Position numbers and translations under genes: made by a program. The notes beneath the pieces were generated by a model that was not told the DNA's origin, did not search any database, and saw nothing but the letters and a program-made list of their open reading frames with translations. Shown piece by piece: positions 27,705 through 36,522 of a stretch of 64,000 nucleotides of DNA (its first letter is position 1; every line of letters begins with the position of its first letter). This stretch comes from Endobugula sp965225895. GTDB taxonomy: Bacteria > Pseudomonadota > Gammaproteobacteria > Pseudomonadales > Cellvibrionaceae. Location: positions 1,798,001 to 1,862,000 of the forward strand of contig CBDDBR010000011.1 of assembly GCA_965225895.1 (NCBI GenBank), given 5' to 3'.

Positions 27705-28478
27705 GTGAACGGTTTACCCCTACTCCCTCGCATTATTTCGCGTGGTGATCGCTTGTGTATTCATAATGGGAAACTACAGGTTATTTTAGCCAGTGGCGAG
27801 GCGTTTGATTATGCAAACTATGGGCAGTTTCTTATTGATGAAATTATTGAGTTAATAGGCGTACCCGTTTTTGAATATATTGGCTACTCCACAGGCAAGT
27901 ATGGCGGCGGAAAATATGCAGGCGTTACCTTGCAATTTTATAATGTGCGAACAGGGCAAAGTGGGTTTGCCTGTTTTAATGCCGTGGTCAATTATCAACG
28001 CACTACACCAGCCTACAAAAAAGGTTCGCCATTGCCTAACAGACAATTCCGCTTAAAAAGCCAATCGCTTTTCCACAAGTTTTGGAAAAAAACAGGCTTA
28101 CCTAAACCGCCACGCTACTATGACCGAATGGGCAATCTAAAAGGCATACTGTTCACCGCTAGTTATGTGGCAGATGAAAAGTTTAAAAATGAATCTATAG
28201 CGCCACTAAACGTGACGTTTGAGCAAATACAGCTAGCGACTCACTCACGACTAAGCCACGACCAAGCCGCACCTAAACCACAACCAAACATCACACCCAA
28301 GAAACACCAAGAACCCCAAGCGCATCAAGGCTTACAAGCACATATCACTACGGGTAATACTAACTACGGTAATAAGGCTAATAGGGTAAAAGGAGACAAG
28401 GGGAATGTATTACCCATATCTATATCCCCTAAAGACCAAACCACAGATGAATGGATACACGATTATGAACAGCCATAA
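27705..28478 (+). CDS. Uncharacterised element protein
   Basis: 257 residues starting with GTG, 2 bp after the preceding stop. Residues 1-165 look globular, with a beta-rich start (RIISRGDRLCIHNGKLQVIL) and a GKYGGGKYAGVTLQFYNV block. From about 185 on it is low-complexity, rich in Gln, Pro, Lys and Asn, and probably disordered (KPQPNITPKKHQEPQAHQG). No family recognised. Genes of this kind occur in small integrated elements next to the zinc-ribbon gene that follows. A role in replication or transfer would be a guess. Confidence 0.55.
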   Translation: MNGLPLLPRIISRGDRLCIHNGKLQVILASGEAFDYANYGQFLIDEIIELIGVPVFEYIGYSTGKYGGGKYAGVTLQFYNVRTGQSGFACFNAVVNYQRTTPAYKKGSPLPNRQFRLKSQSLFHKFWKKTGLPKPPRYYDRMGNLKGILFTASYVADEKFKNESIAPLNVTFEQIQLATHSRLSHDQAAPKPQPNITPKKHQEPQAHQGLQAHITTGNTNYGNKANRVKGDKGNVLPISISPKDQTTDEWIHDYEQP

Positions 28479-28514
28479 AGCCCTAATGATTTCGGATAAA
28501 AAGAGAGGTCACAC

Positions 28515-29135
28515 ATGGGCGGTATAGGTAGCGGTCATTGGCATCGCTGGAACACTCAAACAACTATCGAGCAAGCAAGAAAAATAGATATTCGCTACAT
28601 GAAGAAAAGGGGCTTTTTGCAACCCAACACTACTGGCTCGCTATCGTGGGAGCGTGCAGGCGAACCTAGCGGGAGTATTAATTATACCATGTACCACGAC
28701 CGCTTAATATTATCGTTTCACTACAAAGCACACGGCGGCGAATGGCAACCCGTCACACAAACCATCATGTTCGACCATACCCCTTGTCACTACGGTAAAA
28801 CTCGAAAATGGTTCTTATGCCCCAAGTGTAATAGACGTGTCGCCGTACTATGTGGTGAAGCCCACCTATTCCTATGCAGGCATTGCAACCAACTATCCTA
28901 CCGATCACAAAATGCCGATAAACTAGAGCGTACGAGGCTCAAACGCAACAAACTGGGAAACCGCATATTTGTAGATTACGATAACGGCTACGGCTACAGA
29001 AAAATTAAGGGAATGCACCAGAGAACCTTTGAGGCATTAAGACAACAGCACAGCGAACTAAACCAAGAGTACGAGGTGCTTTTTCACGAAGCGTGTAGTC
29101 GTTATTTCAGATCACCCAACACCATAAAAATATAA
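28515..29135 (+). CDS. Zinc-ribbon protein of an uncharacterised mobile-element family
   Basis: 206 residues. It starts with MGGIGSGHWHRW, the signature of a widespread uncharacterised family with a GGxGSG(R/H)W head. The middle is beta-rich, then comes a zinc ribbon formed by CPKC (C102, C105) and CRHC (C121, C124), followed by NQLSYRSQ and a basic helical C-terminus (about 130-190). GAGAGG lies about 8 nt before the ATG. It is the last gene of the element and a strong terminator follows at 29331. Nucleic-acid binding is likely from the ribbon and basic tail; the actual role is unknown. Confidence 0.7.
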   Translation: MGGIGSGHWHRWNTQTTIEQARKIDIRYMKKRGFLQPNTTGSLSWERAGEPSGSINYTMYHDRLILSFHYKAHGGEWQPVTQTIMFDHTPCHYGKTRKWFLCPKCNRRVAVLCGEAHLFLCRHCNQLSYRSQNADKLERTRLKRNKLGNRIFVDYDNGYGYRKIKGMHQRTFEALRQQHSELNQEYEVLFHEACSRYFRSPNTIKI

Positions 29136-29240
29136 AAGGATAAACCGCTTAAACCTATGACGGGGGTTCAGCTTCCAAAGGGGGAACTGAACCGAAGTAT
29201 TGAGCGATAAACCCCAAAAAATAGCACCACCGCAACCACC

Positions 29241-29260
29241 TGACGGTATTTATGTCGGTA
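29241..29260 (+). repeat. Octamer pair at the right end of the ssrA element
   Basis: TGACGGTA (29241-29248) and TGTCGGTA (29253-29260). An 18-bp stretch (29243-29260) is identical to 24828-24845 before int, including the 12-bp spacing. It looks like a set of arm-type sites marking the far end of the element. Confidence 0.65.
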
Positions 29261-29322
29261 CAATTTAAAACCCTAAAAACTAAAACATTATTAATCAATG
29301 ACTTACAAGAGCTATTCGATAG

Positions 29323-29330
29323 CCCCCGCC
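29323..29330 (+). other. Candidate attR core
   Basis: CCCCCGCC also occurs at 24698-24705 in the ssrA 3' end. It stands 62 bp outside the octamer pair, which fits an attR position, but eight bases of C-rich sequence could match by chance. Confidence 0.25.
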
Positions 29331-29367
29331 AAAAAGCCCCATTCGTTTTTTCGAATGGGGCTTTTTT
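29331..29367 (+). terminator. Strong terminator at the right end of the ssrA element
   Basis: A 15-bp perfect stem AAAAAGCCCCATTCG / CGAATGGGGCTTTTT (29331-29345 and 29352-29366) with a 6-nt loop. T runs on both strands make it bidirectional. Confidence 0.9.
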
Positions 29368-29571
29368 ATTGATGGTTGAAACAGGCAGTTAAAGCCAATA
29401 CTCGCAGGGCTCATAAAACGGCAGGACAATAAAAAACACATCACTTTTTATGTGAGGATTTTATCTGACCCTACTATTCACGAAACAGAAGCGCTAACTG
29501 TAACTGTTTGTTTTATATAAACAATTAACTTAGAATACTTGCGAATAATTACTTTTAGGCGAGGCGAGCCA

Positions 29572-29730
29572 CTAGCGCTTTAGTTTAGCTTGCGCAATAA
29601 TGGTTTTTTGATCTTCACTAGCTCTTTTCAGCACTTCTGTGAATACACGCTTTTTTTCACTAGAACGTGCATTTCTAACGAAGCTGGAAAATGATGTAGA
29701 CTCGATAAGTTTTGGCTTGGATGTAAACAT
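29572..29730 (-). CDS. 52-residue protein paired with the zeta-type kinase
   Basis: A short basic protein beginning MFTSKPKLIESTSFSSFVRN and ending in TIIAQAKLKR. The second half is a likely amphipathic helix (KKRVFTEVLKRASEDQKTII). It starts 9 bp after the stop of the kinase gene, with GAG about 8 nt and AAGG just before the ATG, and runs in the same direction. Position and size suggest the small partner of a toxin-antitoxin-like pair, although the order (kinase first) differs from epsilon-zeta. No family was recognised. Confidence 0.5.
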   Translation of the reverse strand: MFTSKPKLIESTSFSSFVRNARSSEKKRVFTEVLKRASEDQKTIIAQAKLKR

Positions 29731-29739
29731 ACCTTCACT

Positions 29740-30453
29740 CTAGTCTATTCCTATGATTTGTTCAAGCATTTGTCTAGTGTACTTTTCAGGGATATGGTTA
29801 TCAATATCATCCACATTAATCTTATAAAACCGATTAGAACCATCGTAATCCTTCATAAGAAGATCAACTTTAACGGACTGCCCAAATACCTGTTTTAAAC
29901 ATTTAACATTGTCTCTAGCAGCAAAATAGTGAGCAATGAAATTTTCTTTCTTAATTTTTCTACCTTCCAATAGCTCCCTCTTCTGCACTACGTCCCAAGC
30001 TAAAAGAGGCTCTTGATAAACATAGTAAATCTGAACAAACCTACCCTTACATAAAGATCTTTCTATATTTTTCTCAGCTTTTGAATATTCACCACCCAAC
30101 GTTCCATCAAGTATAAAACTTTGATTCTGCTTGAATGTATAATCTAGAATCTTATCTACGAGTATAGAAATAGGGTACTGAAATAAGTGAGAATTTTGGC
30201 CGTTATAATATTCAAATTCTGAGCGCAATTCGTCTGGATCGATTCTCACAATTTTAAATTGATTGATACCTTCATAATCTAACAACCGTTTTGACGCCTC
30301 AGTTTTACCAGCACCTGGAGACCCAGCCATAAATACAGAAACAGGAGCTTCTTCTGGCAAATAAATGCGAGGGTCTGTCAATTTTTTTGCTATTAACTTT
30401 TTATTTCTTTTTGCAAAACGAACCGACCTTTCAATTATTTCTGCATCGAGCAT
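29740..30453 (-). CDS. Zeta-toxin-family kinase
   Basis: A 237-residue P-loop protein. Walker A is AGSPGAGKTEASKR (residues 43-56). RIDPDELRSEF (71-80) supplies the acidic catalytic region, and FILDGTLGGEYSKAEKNI matches the zeta-toxin core. Zeta kinases phosphorylate UDP-N-acetylglucosamine and stop cell-wall synthesis, but many relatives act on other substrates. No epsilon-like antitoxin gene lies upstream; a 52-residue gene lies downstream. It is flanked by gaps and sits between the ssrA element and yihY, so it is likely acquired cargo. Toxicity is an inference. Confidence 0.75.
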   Translation of the reverse strand: MLDAEIIERSVRFAKRNKKLIAKKLTDPRIYLPEEAPVSVFMAGSPGAGKTEASKRLLDYEGINQFKIVRIDPDELRSEFEYYNGQNSHLFQYPISILVDKILDYTFKQNQSFILDGTLGGEYSKAEKNIERSLCKGRFVQIYYVYQEPLLAWDVVQKRELLEGRKIKKENFIAHYFAARDNVKCLKQVFGQSVKVDLLMKDYDGSNRFYKINVDDIDNHIPEKYTRQMLEQIIGID

Positions 30454-30702
30454 AAATTAATAAACCAAAGATTAAAAACAACCTAATATTAACACTAGAT
30501 TAAGTAACAGTAACGCCGCCCCAAGACCAGCAGGCTAACACTATACAATTGACAACAAACACTATTTATTAGCCAATTCATGTTCGCCCACAATATATTA
30601 CTTAAAATTGAAAGCTAAATAACTATGACCAGATACAACCTTTACATACAAATAAAACTATTATCCAATTCCAATTTTTAAATCTAACCCCAAAAACACC
30701 TA

Positions 30703-31923
30703 TCACTTACCCTCAACACGCAACAGCGTCACTAAATTAGGCGATAACACATCTGCACTTACGCTGCTGATATGGTCTATATGTTGGTTAAGTGTTTGCT
30801 GCCAAGGAAGTTGATCAGGCAGGTCGGCGGATGTGTGTGGCATAGGCCACGGTAGGAGTTGGTTAAGTTGGTATAGGGTGATGTCGTGTAGGTCGCGGCT
30901 GAGCATGTATTCGCCCTGCTCTGTGCGTTTAACAATATCCCCCGCCATGAGTAGTTGTTGGTAGTCGTCCCAGCGGTTTTGGTTAAGCCCGCTCACCTGT
31001 TTTAGTAACACATAATCGGGTACTGATGCGCCACGTTGCTGTGCTTGCCATAGGTGTTCTAGTACGGCGATAACGGTGTATAGGTGCGGTTCTTGCGTAC
31101 GTACGCCCGTTTGGGTATATACCGTAACGGCTCTGGTGAGTTCGGCGCCCATTAAAATAATAATCCAGCTCAAAAATACCCACAGTAAAAACAATGGAAA
31201 AGCCGCAAACGCGCCGTAAATTAATTGGTACGAGGGGAATTCGGCCACAAATAGGGTAAAACCACGTTTGGCACCTTCAAATAATAACGCCACTACAATG
31301 CCCCCTAGCGCGGCACTTTTAAATGGCACTCGGCAATTGGGAACGGCCATGTATAACAAGGTAAATGCCATACACGACATCACTACGGGCACTAGGCTTA
31401 ACACCCGCTGTTTGCCCACCAGCTCTGTGGCACTAGAGATAAGCGATAAAGAGGTAATATAAGAGGTAAGCACCAAGCCTAAACCAATTAAGATTGGCCC
31501 CAAACTTAATACCGCCCAGTAGAGTAAAAAGCTCGATAGGCCTTTGCGCGGCTCCTTGACTCGCCATATAAAGTTAAAGGCATTCTCGATGGTTTTCATC
31601 ATCATAATCGAGGTGAGAATCAACATCGCAATACCCACACCCGTGAGCGACTTGGCTTGATCAGCAAAGCCCGATAAGTAATCCTGCACCACCTGCCCCG
31701 TTGTGGGTACAAAGTTATCAAAAATCCATGCTTGCAACCCATCACCCGCACCCTGCACAGAAGGAATCGCCGCTAACATGGCATAAGTCACCGTCATTAA
31801 CGGCACCACAGCAAACAGCGTGGTATACGTTAATGCCGCCGCATTACGCACACCTTGGTTAGCCACAAAATGCTTAAAGACATTAACAATAAATAAACTA
31901 TAACGGTGCTGAAGTAGAGTCAT
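30703..31923 (-). CDS. yihY: YihY/BrkB-family membrane protein
   Basis: A 406-residue inner-membrane protein of the YihY/UPF0761 family. It has about six hydrophobic segments in the first 280 residues and a cytosolic C-terminal domain (about 285-406). Typical blocks are NAAALTYTTLFAVVPLMTV near the N-terminus, FIWRVKEPRKGLSSFLLYW and LFLLWVFLSWIIILMGAEL. Its older label RNase BN is wrong. The molecular role is unknown. It once stood directly divergent from topB, judging by the topB remnant at 32113-32272. Confidence 0.9.
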   Translation of the reverse strand: MTLLQHRYSLFIVNVFKHFVANQGVRNAAALTYTTLFAVVPLMTVTYAMLAAIPSVQGAGDGLQAWIFDNFVPTTGQVVQDYLSGFADQAKSLTGVGIAMLILTSIMMMKTIENAFNFIWRVKEPRKGLSSFLLYWAVLSLGPILIGLGLVLTSYITSLSLISSATELVGKQRVLSLVPVVMSCMAFTLLYMAVPNCRVPFKSAALGGIVVALLFEGAKRGFTLFVAEFPSYQLIYGAFAAFPLFLLWVFLSWIIILMGAELTRAVTVYTQTGVRTQEPHLYTVIAVLEHLWQAQQRGASVPDYVLLKQVSGLNQNRWDDYQQLLMAGDIVKRTEQGEYMLSRDLHDITLYQLNQLLPWPMPHTSADLPDQLPWQQTLNQHIDHISSVSADVLSPNLVTLLRVEGK

Positions 31924-32112
31924 ACGTATTTCTTTTTTGATGAAGGTAATTCATTATTTAAGATGGCAATGATATTAGAACACAGCTATTGGGTATATGG
32001 CAGGCTTTGTATCATGGAACGTTACATCTAAAAAAAACACTCATTACACCCTTTACGTTTTATGCCCTTGCTCGTTATAACATTCATAAAAATTTATTAC
32101 CCTCAACAAATA

Positions 32113-32272
32113 TTATTCAAATAAACAGCCCAAAGAAAAACCCGTAAAACACACTATCTGAAATATGCCAATGATTCTTTATATTGCCAAAACCTAGCCT
32201 TGGTAGAACGCTTACCGAGGCGCGACTTAACACACCTAAACCTCACTGGGTTTATTACAGTGAGGGGATGTG
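32113..32272 (+). pseudogene. topB: Decayed copy of the topB promoter and 5' end
   Basis: This stretch aligns with 41193-41350 around the topB start. Shared runs include 'aataaacagcc' and 'ccaatgattctttatattgcc', with many scattered differences. The ATG is at 32171. Two bases are missing after the GCC codon compared with intact topB, and TAG follows at once. The SOS-box half 'aaataaacag' survives but the CTGT half is lost. The copy ends about 40 bp before the hsdR stop. It marks the left edge of the restriction island. Confidence 0.8.
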
Positions 32273-32313
32273 TTTAGTCATCAGCATGATTCTTTATTGC
32301 TCTTTTAAACTTG

Positions 32314-35300
32314 TTAAACTTTACCGCCCACACCTTTAAACTTTTCCACAAACACAGCGATCTTTTGGAAAACGCTCTGTTTCTTTGTGAGGTATTGAGA
32401 ATTTAACGGGCTCATCTTGGGCAAAATGGCATTAAGCTCTGTCCCTGCATCGCTGGCGTACTCCCGTTTAAGAGAGGTCGTGATATATCGCTTCGCGGCT
32501 TCTTGATTCAGGTTCTCAGTATTAATCAGCTCTTCTGCCTCGCGTTGTTGTTCAGCTTGTGCGAAGGAGAAGAAAGCTTCGGTCACACTAGATTTTTCGC
32601 CAATCTGATCCAGGTCGGTTTGATTAATAAAATCTACGACTAAGCTCTCTTTAGCACGGTTGCCAAGGCTGGCTCGGATCACTCGACGCACCTCATCAAC
32701 CAAATCGACTTTGCTTTTGGTTTTCTTATTATGTTCGAAAATTAGTTCCAGAATATAATCGAGGTTGATCTCCTGCGACTTCAACAAATCGACCTCAAAC
32801 ACCACATCATCCCAATCGATGGTGGATTTTTCTTTTTCCTCGGCTGACTTCTGACGGCGCTGCCAATCGCGAATGTCGTTGTAAGTCGAACGATAGTCCT
32901 GAACCTTACGCTCGGCAGGCAGGCGAATAGTTTGCAATTCAGCCAGTTTCTCATCATCTAAATAGTGCGCAGTTTTAAAGGCGTCAACTGCATCTGGGTC
33001 ATTCATGTCTAGGCTTTGCAGGGATTTCAGGCTGGCAAATTCATCATAGTTTTGCAGCACGTTCTCTACGCGCAGGTATTCGCCAAAGAGTTTCGCAAAG
33101 TCTTTTTTATCAGCCTCTTTTTCAATGGCGGACGGATCAGGAAAACGTTGTTCCAACTCGCTCACCACCTCCATAAAGCCTCGCCTCGCTTCACCGGTTA
33201 CTGCATCGGTAAAGCCATCCATGTATTCTTTGTAGCTCTTTTCTAGTACCACGTTTTTGGTGTTTTTATCGCCAAACAGGGTAATAGCATCCACCGTGGC
33301 CTTCTCTAAATTACGGAATGCGACAATATTGCCAAAGGTCTTGGTGGCGTCATAAATGCGGTTGGTGCGCGAAAAGGCTTGCATCAAACCGTGGTAGCGC
33401 AGGTTTTTATCCACGAACAGCGTATTAAGCGTTGGGGCATCAAAGCCGGTGAGGAACATTCCCACTACTATGAGCAAATCGATTTCCTTGGTTTTCACCC
33501 GCTTCGCCAAATCGCGGTAGTAATTCTGGAAGCCGTTGCTATCGACACTGAAGTTGGTTTTAAAGAAGGCGTTATAGTCGCTTATCGCCGCGTTTAAAAA
33601 CTCTTTGGCACTGCTATTCATCGCCGAGACATCAAAGCTTTCATCTAGAATATCGCCCACTGCATCCTGCTCTTCGTTGGCAGCAAAGGAAAATATAGTG
33701 GCAATTTTCAGCGGCTTTTCGCTATTTTTATTAGAAGGGTCAGCCTGCAAGCTATTTAGCGATTCATAATAGAGCTTAGCGGCATCCACACTGCTCACAG
33801 CGAACATGGCATTAAAGCCCTTGGAACTCCCTTTACCAAAGCCCTGCAATCGATGAGTCTTCTGACGATAGTTGTTCAGTATGTACTGAGAAATTTCTCG
33901 AATACGCTCTGGGTGCAACAGCGCCTCTTTGTTTTCAGCGGCAGAAAGCTTTTTCTCATCCTGCTCGGTTTCAATGGCCTTAAATTTGTGGCGTACATCG
34001 TTGTAGTCCACCTTGAACTTGAGCACTTTCTCATCGCGTATCGCGTCGGTAATCACATAAGAATGCAATTCACGGCCAAATACACTGGCGGTGGTTTCTG
34101 CACCTAAAGCGTTTTGCGGGAAGATGGGTGTACCGGTAAAGCCAAACTGATAGAAACGTTTAAATTTTTTGTTCAAGTTTTTCTGGGCTTCACCAAACTG
34201 GCTGCGATGGCACTCATCAAAAATGAACACCACCTGTTTCTTGTAGATGGGTAGATCGCCTTCGTTTTTCATCAAATTGTTGAGCTTCTGGATGGTGGTG
34301 ACGACGATCTTGTCATCATCTTTATCTAGATTACGCTTTAAGCCTGCGGTACTGTCAGAGCCGTTCACACTATCCGGCGAAAAACGTTGGTATTCTTTCA
34401 TGGTTTGAAAATCTAAATCTTTTCGATCCACCACAAAAAAGACTTTGTCGATAAACCCAAGCTCAGTAGCCAAGCGAGCCGCTTTAAAGCTGGTTAACGT
34501 TTTACCCGACCCAGTGGTATGCCAGATAAAACCGCCGCTTTCTGGCTTACTCCAAGTTTTTGCCTCATAAGAACTTTTCACCTTCCACAAAATACGCTCG
34601 GTAGCAGCAATCTGGTAGGGGCGCATTACCAGCAATGTATCACTCACATCAAACACCGAATAATGCAGCAATACATTAAGCAAGGTGTGCTTCTGAAAGA
34701 ACGTCGCGGTAAAGTCTTTCAGATCTTTTATGAGACTGTTATCGGCTTTCGCCCAGTTCATGCTGAAGTCGAAGCTGTTTTTGTTACGCTGGGTGGTATT
34801 AGCAAAATAACGACTATCGGTACCGTTCGAAATAACAAATAATTGCAAATATTTATACAGCGAATCCTCGCTATTAAAACTCTCTTTGCTGTAACGATGC
34901 ACTTGGTTAAAGGCTTCACGAATGGCAACGCCACGCTTTTTCAGCTCAATTTGAACCAGCGGTAAGCCATTCACTAAAATCGTGACATCGTAGCGATTGG
35001 CATGACTACCCGTTTGCTCAAACTGTTTAATGACCTGTACTTTATTGCGGGCTATATTGGCTTTATCTAATAGATAAATATTTTTAATACGGCCATCGTC
35101 AAACACAAAGTCGTGAATATAGTCGTCGTGAACCTTACGGGTTTTATCCACGATAGTGTCACTGGGTTTATCCAGATAAGTCTCCACAAAACGCCGCCAC
35201 TCACCTTCGGCAAACTGCACATTATTGAGCGTTTGCAACTGCTCGCGCACATTGGCCAGCATCGCTTTTGGGTTATTAAGGCTCGGCAGGTACTCATAGC

Positions 35301-35439
35301 CTTGATCTTGCAAGTCCTGAATCAGCTCGCGCTCTAAGGCATCTTCGCTCTGGTAGCTTTCGGCCACTTCCCAGTCTTTGTTATATTTATCCAGAACGAT
35401 AAAGTTGTTCGATTCGGCAATGGTTTTATAATTCATCAT
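32314..35439 (-). CDS. hsdR: Type I restriction enzyme, R subunit (EcoR124 type)
   Basis: A 1041-residue motor-nuclease. The nuclease domain shows D151, E165 and K167 in YDVTILVNG...IELKKRG, with K220 after it; these are the residue numbers I recall for EcoR124I HsdR, pointing to family IC. Walker A is HTTGSGKT (K313) and the DEAD-like box is FIFDECHRSQ. Helicase motifs continue to about residue 750, with a helical C-terminal part that binds the methylase. The frame is complete. It overlaps rhuM by 4 bp. With HsdM and HsdS it cuts unmethylated DNA far from its target after ATP-driven translocation. Confidence 0.95.
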   Translation of the reverse strand: MMNYKTIAESNNFIVLDKYNKDWEVAESYQSEDALERELIQDLQDQGYEYLPSLNNPKAMLANVREQLQTLNNVQFAEGEWRRFVETYLDKPSDTIVDKTRKVHDDYIHDFVFDDGRIKNIYLLDKANIARNKVQVIKQFEQTGSHANRYDVTILVNGLPLVQIELKKRGVAIREAFNQVHRYSKESFNSEDSLYKYLQLFVISNGTDSRYFANTTQRNKNSFDFSMNWAKADNSLIKDLKDFTATFFQKHTLLNVLLHYSVFDVSDTLLVMRPYQIAATERILWKVKSSYEAKTWSKPESGGFIWHTTGSGKTLTSFKAARLATELGFIDKVFFVVDRKDLDFQTMKEYQRFSPDSVNGSDSTAGLKRNLDKDDDKIVVTTIQKLNNLMKNEGDLPIYKKQVVFIFDECHRSQFGEAQKNLNKKFKRFYQFGFTGTPIFPQNALGAETTASVFGRELHSYVITDAIRDEKVLKFKVDYNDVRHKFKAIETEQDEKKLSAAENKEALLHPERIREISQYILNNYRQKTHRLQGFGKGSSKGFNAMFAVSSVDAAKLYYESLNSLQADPSNKNSEKPLKIATIFSFAANEEQDAVGDILDESFDVSAMNSSAKEFLNAAISDYNAFFKTNFSVDSNGFQNYYRDLAKRVKTKEIDLLIVVGMFLTGFDAPTLNTLFVDKNLRYHGLMQAFSRTNRIYDATKTFGNIVAFRNLEKATVDAITLFGDKNTKNVVLEKSYKEYMDGFTDAVTGEARRGFMEVVSELEQRFPDPSAIEKEADKKDFAKLFGEYLRVENVLQNYDEFASLKSLQSLDMNDPDAVDAFKTAHYLDDEKLAELQTIRLPAERKVQDYRSTYNDIRDWQRRQKSAEEKEKSTIDWDDVVFEVDLLKSQEINLDYILELIFEHNKKTKSKVDLVDEVRRVIRASLGNRAKESLVVDFINQTDLDQIGEKSSVTEAFFSFAQAEQQREAEELINTENLNQEAAKRYITTSLKREYASDAGTELNAILPKMSPLNSQYLTKKQSVFQKIAVFVEKFKGVGGKV

Positions 35440-36470
35440 AGGTCGTAATCCTTTTTAAGCCGTTTTTTAACTTCCCGATCAAAGTCTGATTCAATGCGTT
35501 GTTGCTTGTTAAATTGGTCGTATTCCGCACGAGCTTTTTGCTCCGCTAGCTTGCGCGACACCTTTCCGTAACCTTCAAGAATTTGATACTCATTGAATGC
35601 CAGAAACTTGTTCACGCTCTCGGTAAAGCTTTCCATGGTAAAGGTATTACGCCGTTCGATAATGCCCTCGATGTAATCAAAAAATGCCGACACGGCACGC
35701 TCCAGCTTTTTAATATCATTTTCACTGAGATAATTTTTTGCGATCATCGCATCCGATTTTAATACCCGACCTTTCGGTGCATTTTTATAGGTGCTCATGC
35801 CCATCAGCGGTTTGTTGGCATCGGCCTTCAGCGAAATAATTTCGGCGGCGGTATGGCCGGTAATAGCAAAGTGAAACTTATCCTGCACATGGGCGTAGAA
35901 CTGCTGGGTGGTTTGGGATTTTGGGTCGTAATCGATGCTGCACTCGGCGAAAATATCGGTAATCTGTTGATAGATGCGCCGCTCGCTAGCGCGTATAGAG
36001 CGCACCCGCTCCAATAACTCACGAAAGTAATCTTTACCAAAAAAGCGGCCATTTTTTAAACGCTCATCATCCATGGCAAAGCCCTTGATGATGTACTCTT
36101 TAATGAGTTTGGTGGCCCATATCCTAAACTGAGTGGCTTGGCTGGAATTCACCCGATAGCCCACAGAGATGACCGCATCCAGGTTGTAGTATTTCACTTG
36201 GCTGGTCTGAGTTTTACCCGAAATTGCGCCGTGTTCAGTGGTATGTTCCAAAATGGAACATACCACATCTTCTTGTAACTCTTTGCTTTCAAAGATGTTT
36301 TTCAGGTGCTTAGTGATGGCAGGGCGCTGTACGCCAAACAGCTCGGCCATGCGTTTTTGGGTTAACCAAAGGGTTTCGCCGCTCAGTAGCACCTCGACTT
36401 TTACTGCGCCATTGGGTGCCGTATAGAGCAAAAATTCCGTGGTTTGGTCTTGCAGGCTTAGATTGGGCAT
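35436..36470 (-). CDS. rhuM: RhuM-family protein inside the type I operon
   Basis: A 344-residue RhuM ('virulence protein') family member. The N-terminal KilA/Bro-like part contains LTQKRMAELFGVQRPAITKH, a helix-turn-helix, and YYNLDAVISVGYRVNS, the family signature. The rest is helical with NYLSENDIKKLERAVSAFFD. Start 36470 has GGAGG 8 nt upstream; eight extra codons are possible but unlikely. The stop overlaps the hsdR start by 4 bp, so its translation is coupled to hsdR. RhuM genes are often found with type I systems but their job is unknown; a phage-sensing or effector role is inference. Confidence 0.85.
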   Translation of the reverse strand: MPNLSLQDQTTEFLLYTAPNGAVKVEVLLSGETLWLTQKRMAELFGVQRPAITKHLKNIFESKELQEDVVCSILEHTTEHGAISGKTQTSQVKYYNLDAVISVGYRVNSSQATQFRIWATKLIKEYIIKGFAMDDERLKNGRFFGKDYFRELLERVRSIRASERRIYQQITDIFAECSIDYDPKSQTTQQFYAHVQDKFHFAITGHTAAEIISLKADANKPLMGMSTYKNAPKGRVLKSDAMIAKNYLSENDIKKLERAVSAFFDYIEGIIERRNTFTMESFTESVNKFLAFNEYQILEGYGKVSRKLAEQKARAEYDQFNKQQRIESDFDREVKKRLKKDYDL

Positions 36471-36522
36471 TAAGCAACCTCCATGATGCAACAATTAGCC
36501 TCAGTCTTGGTTTGGTAATCCG

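Larger units (their letters stand above)
29136..29571. other. Gene-free right end of the ssrA element
   Basis: It holds an octamer pair (29241-29260), a C-rich stretch with a possible attachment core (29323-29330) and a strong terminator (29331-29367). From 29368 to 29571 I see only weak A-T hairpins (for example TTGTTT/AAACAA near 29507-29523). Confidence 0.5.

Noticed and set aside
24899..29135. Prophage
   Set aside because: No capsid, portal, terminase, tail, lysis or primase gene is present; better called a small integrative element.
29157..29190. 'gacgggggttca' as a tmRNA-derived attR
   Set aside because: It matches the T arm of tmRNA for 12 bases only and lies inside the octamer pair, whereas attR should lie outside it.
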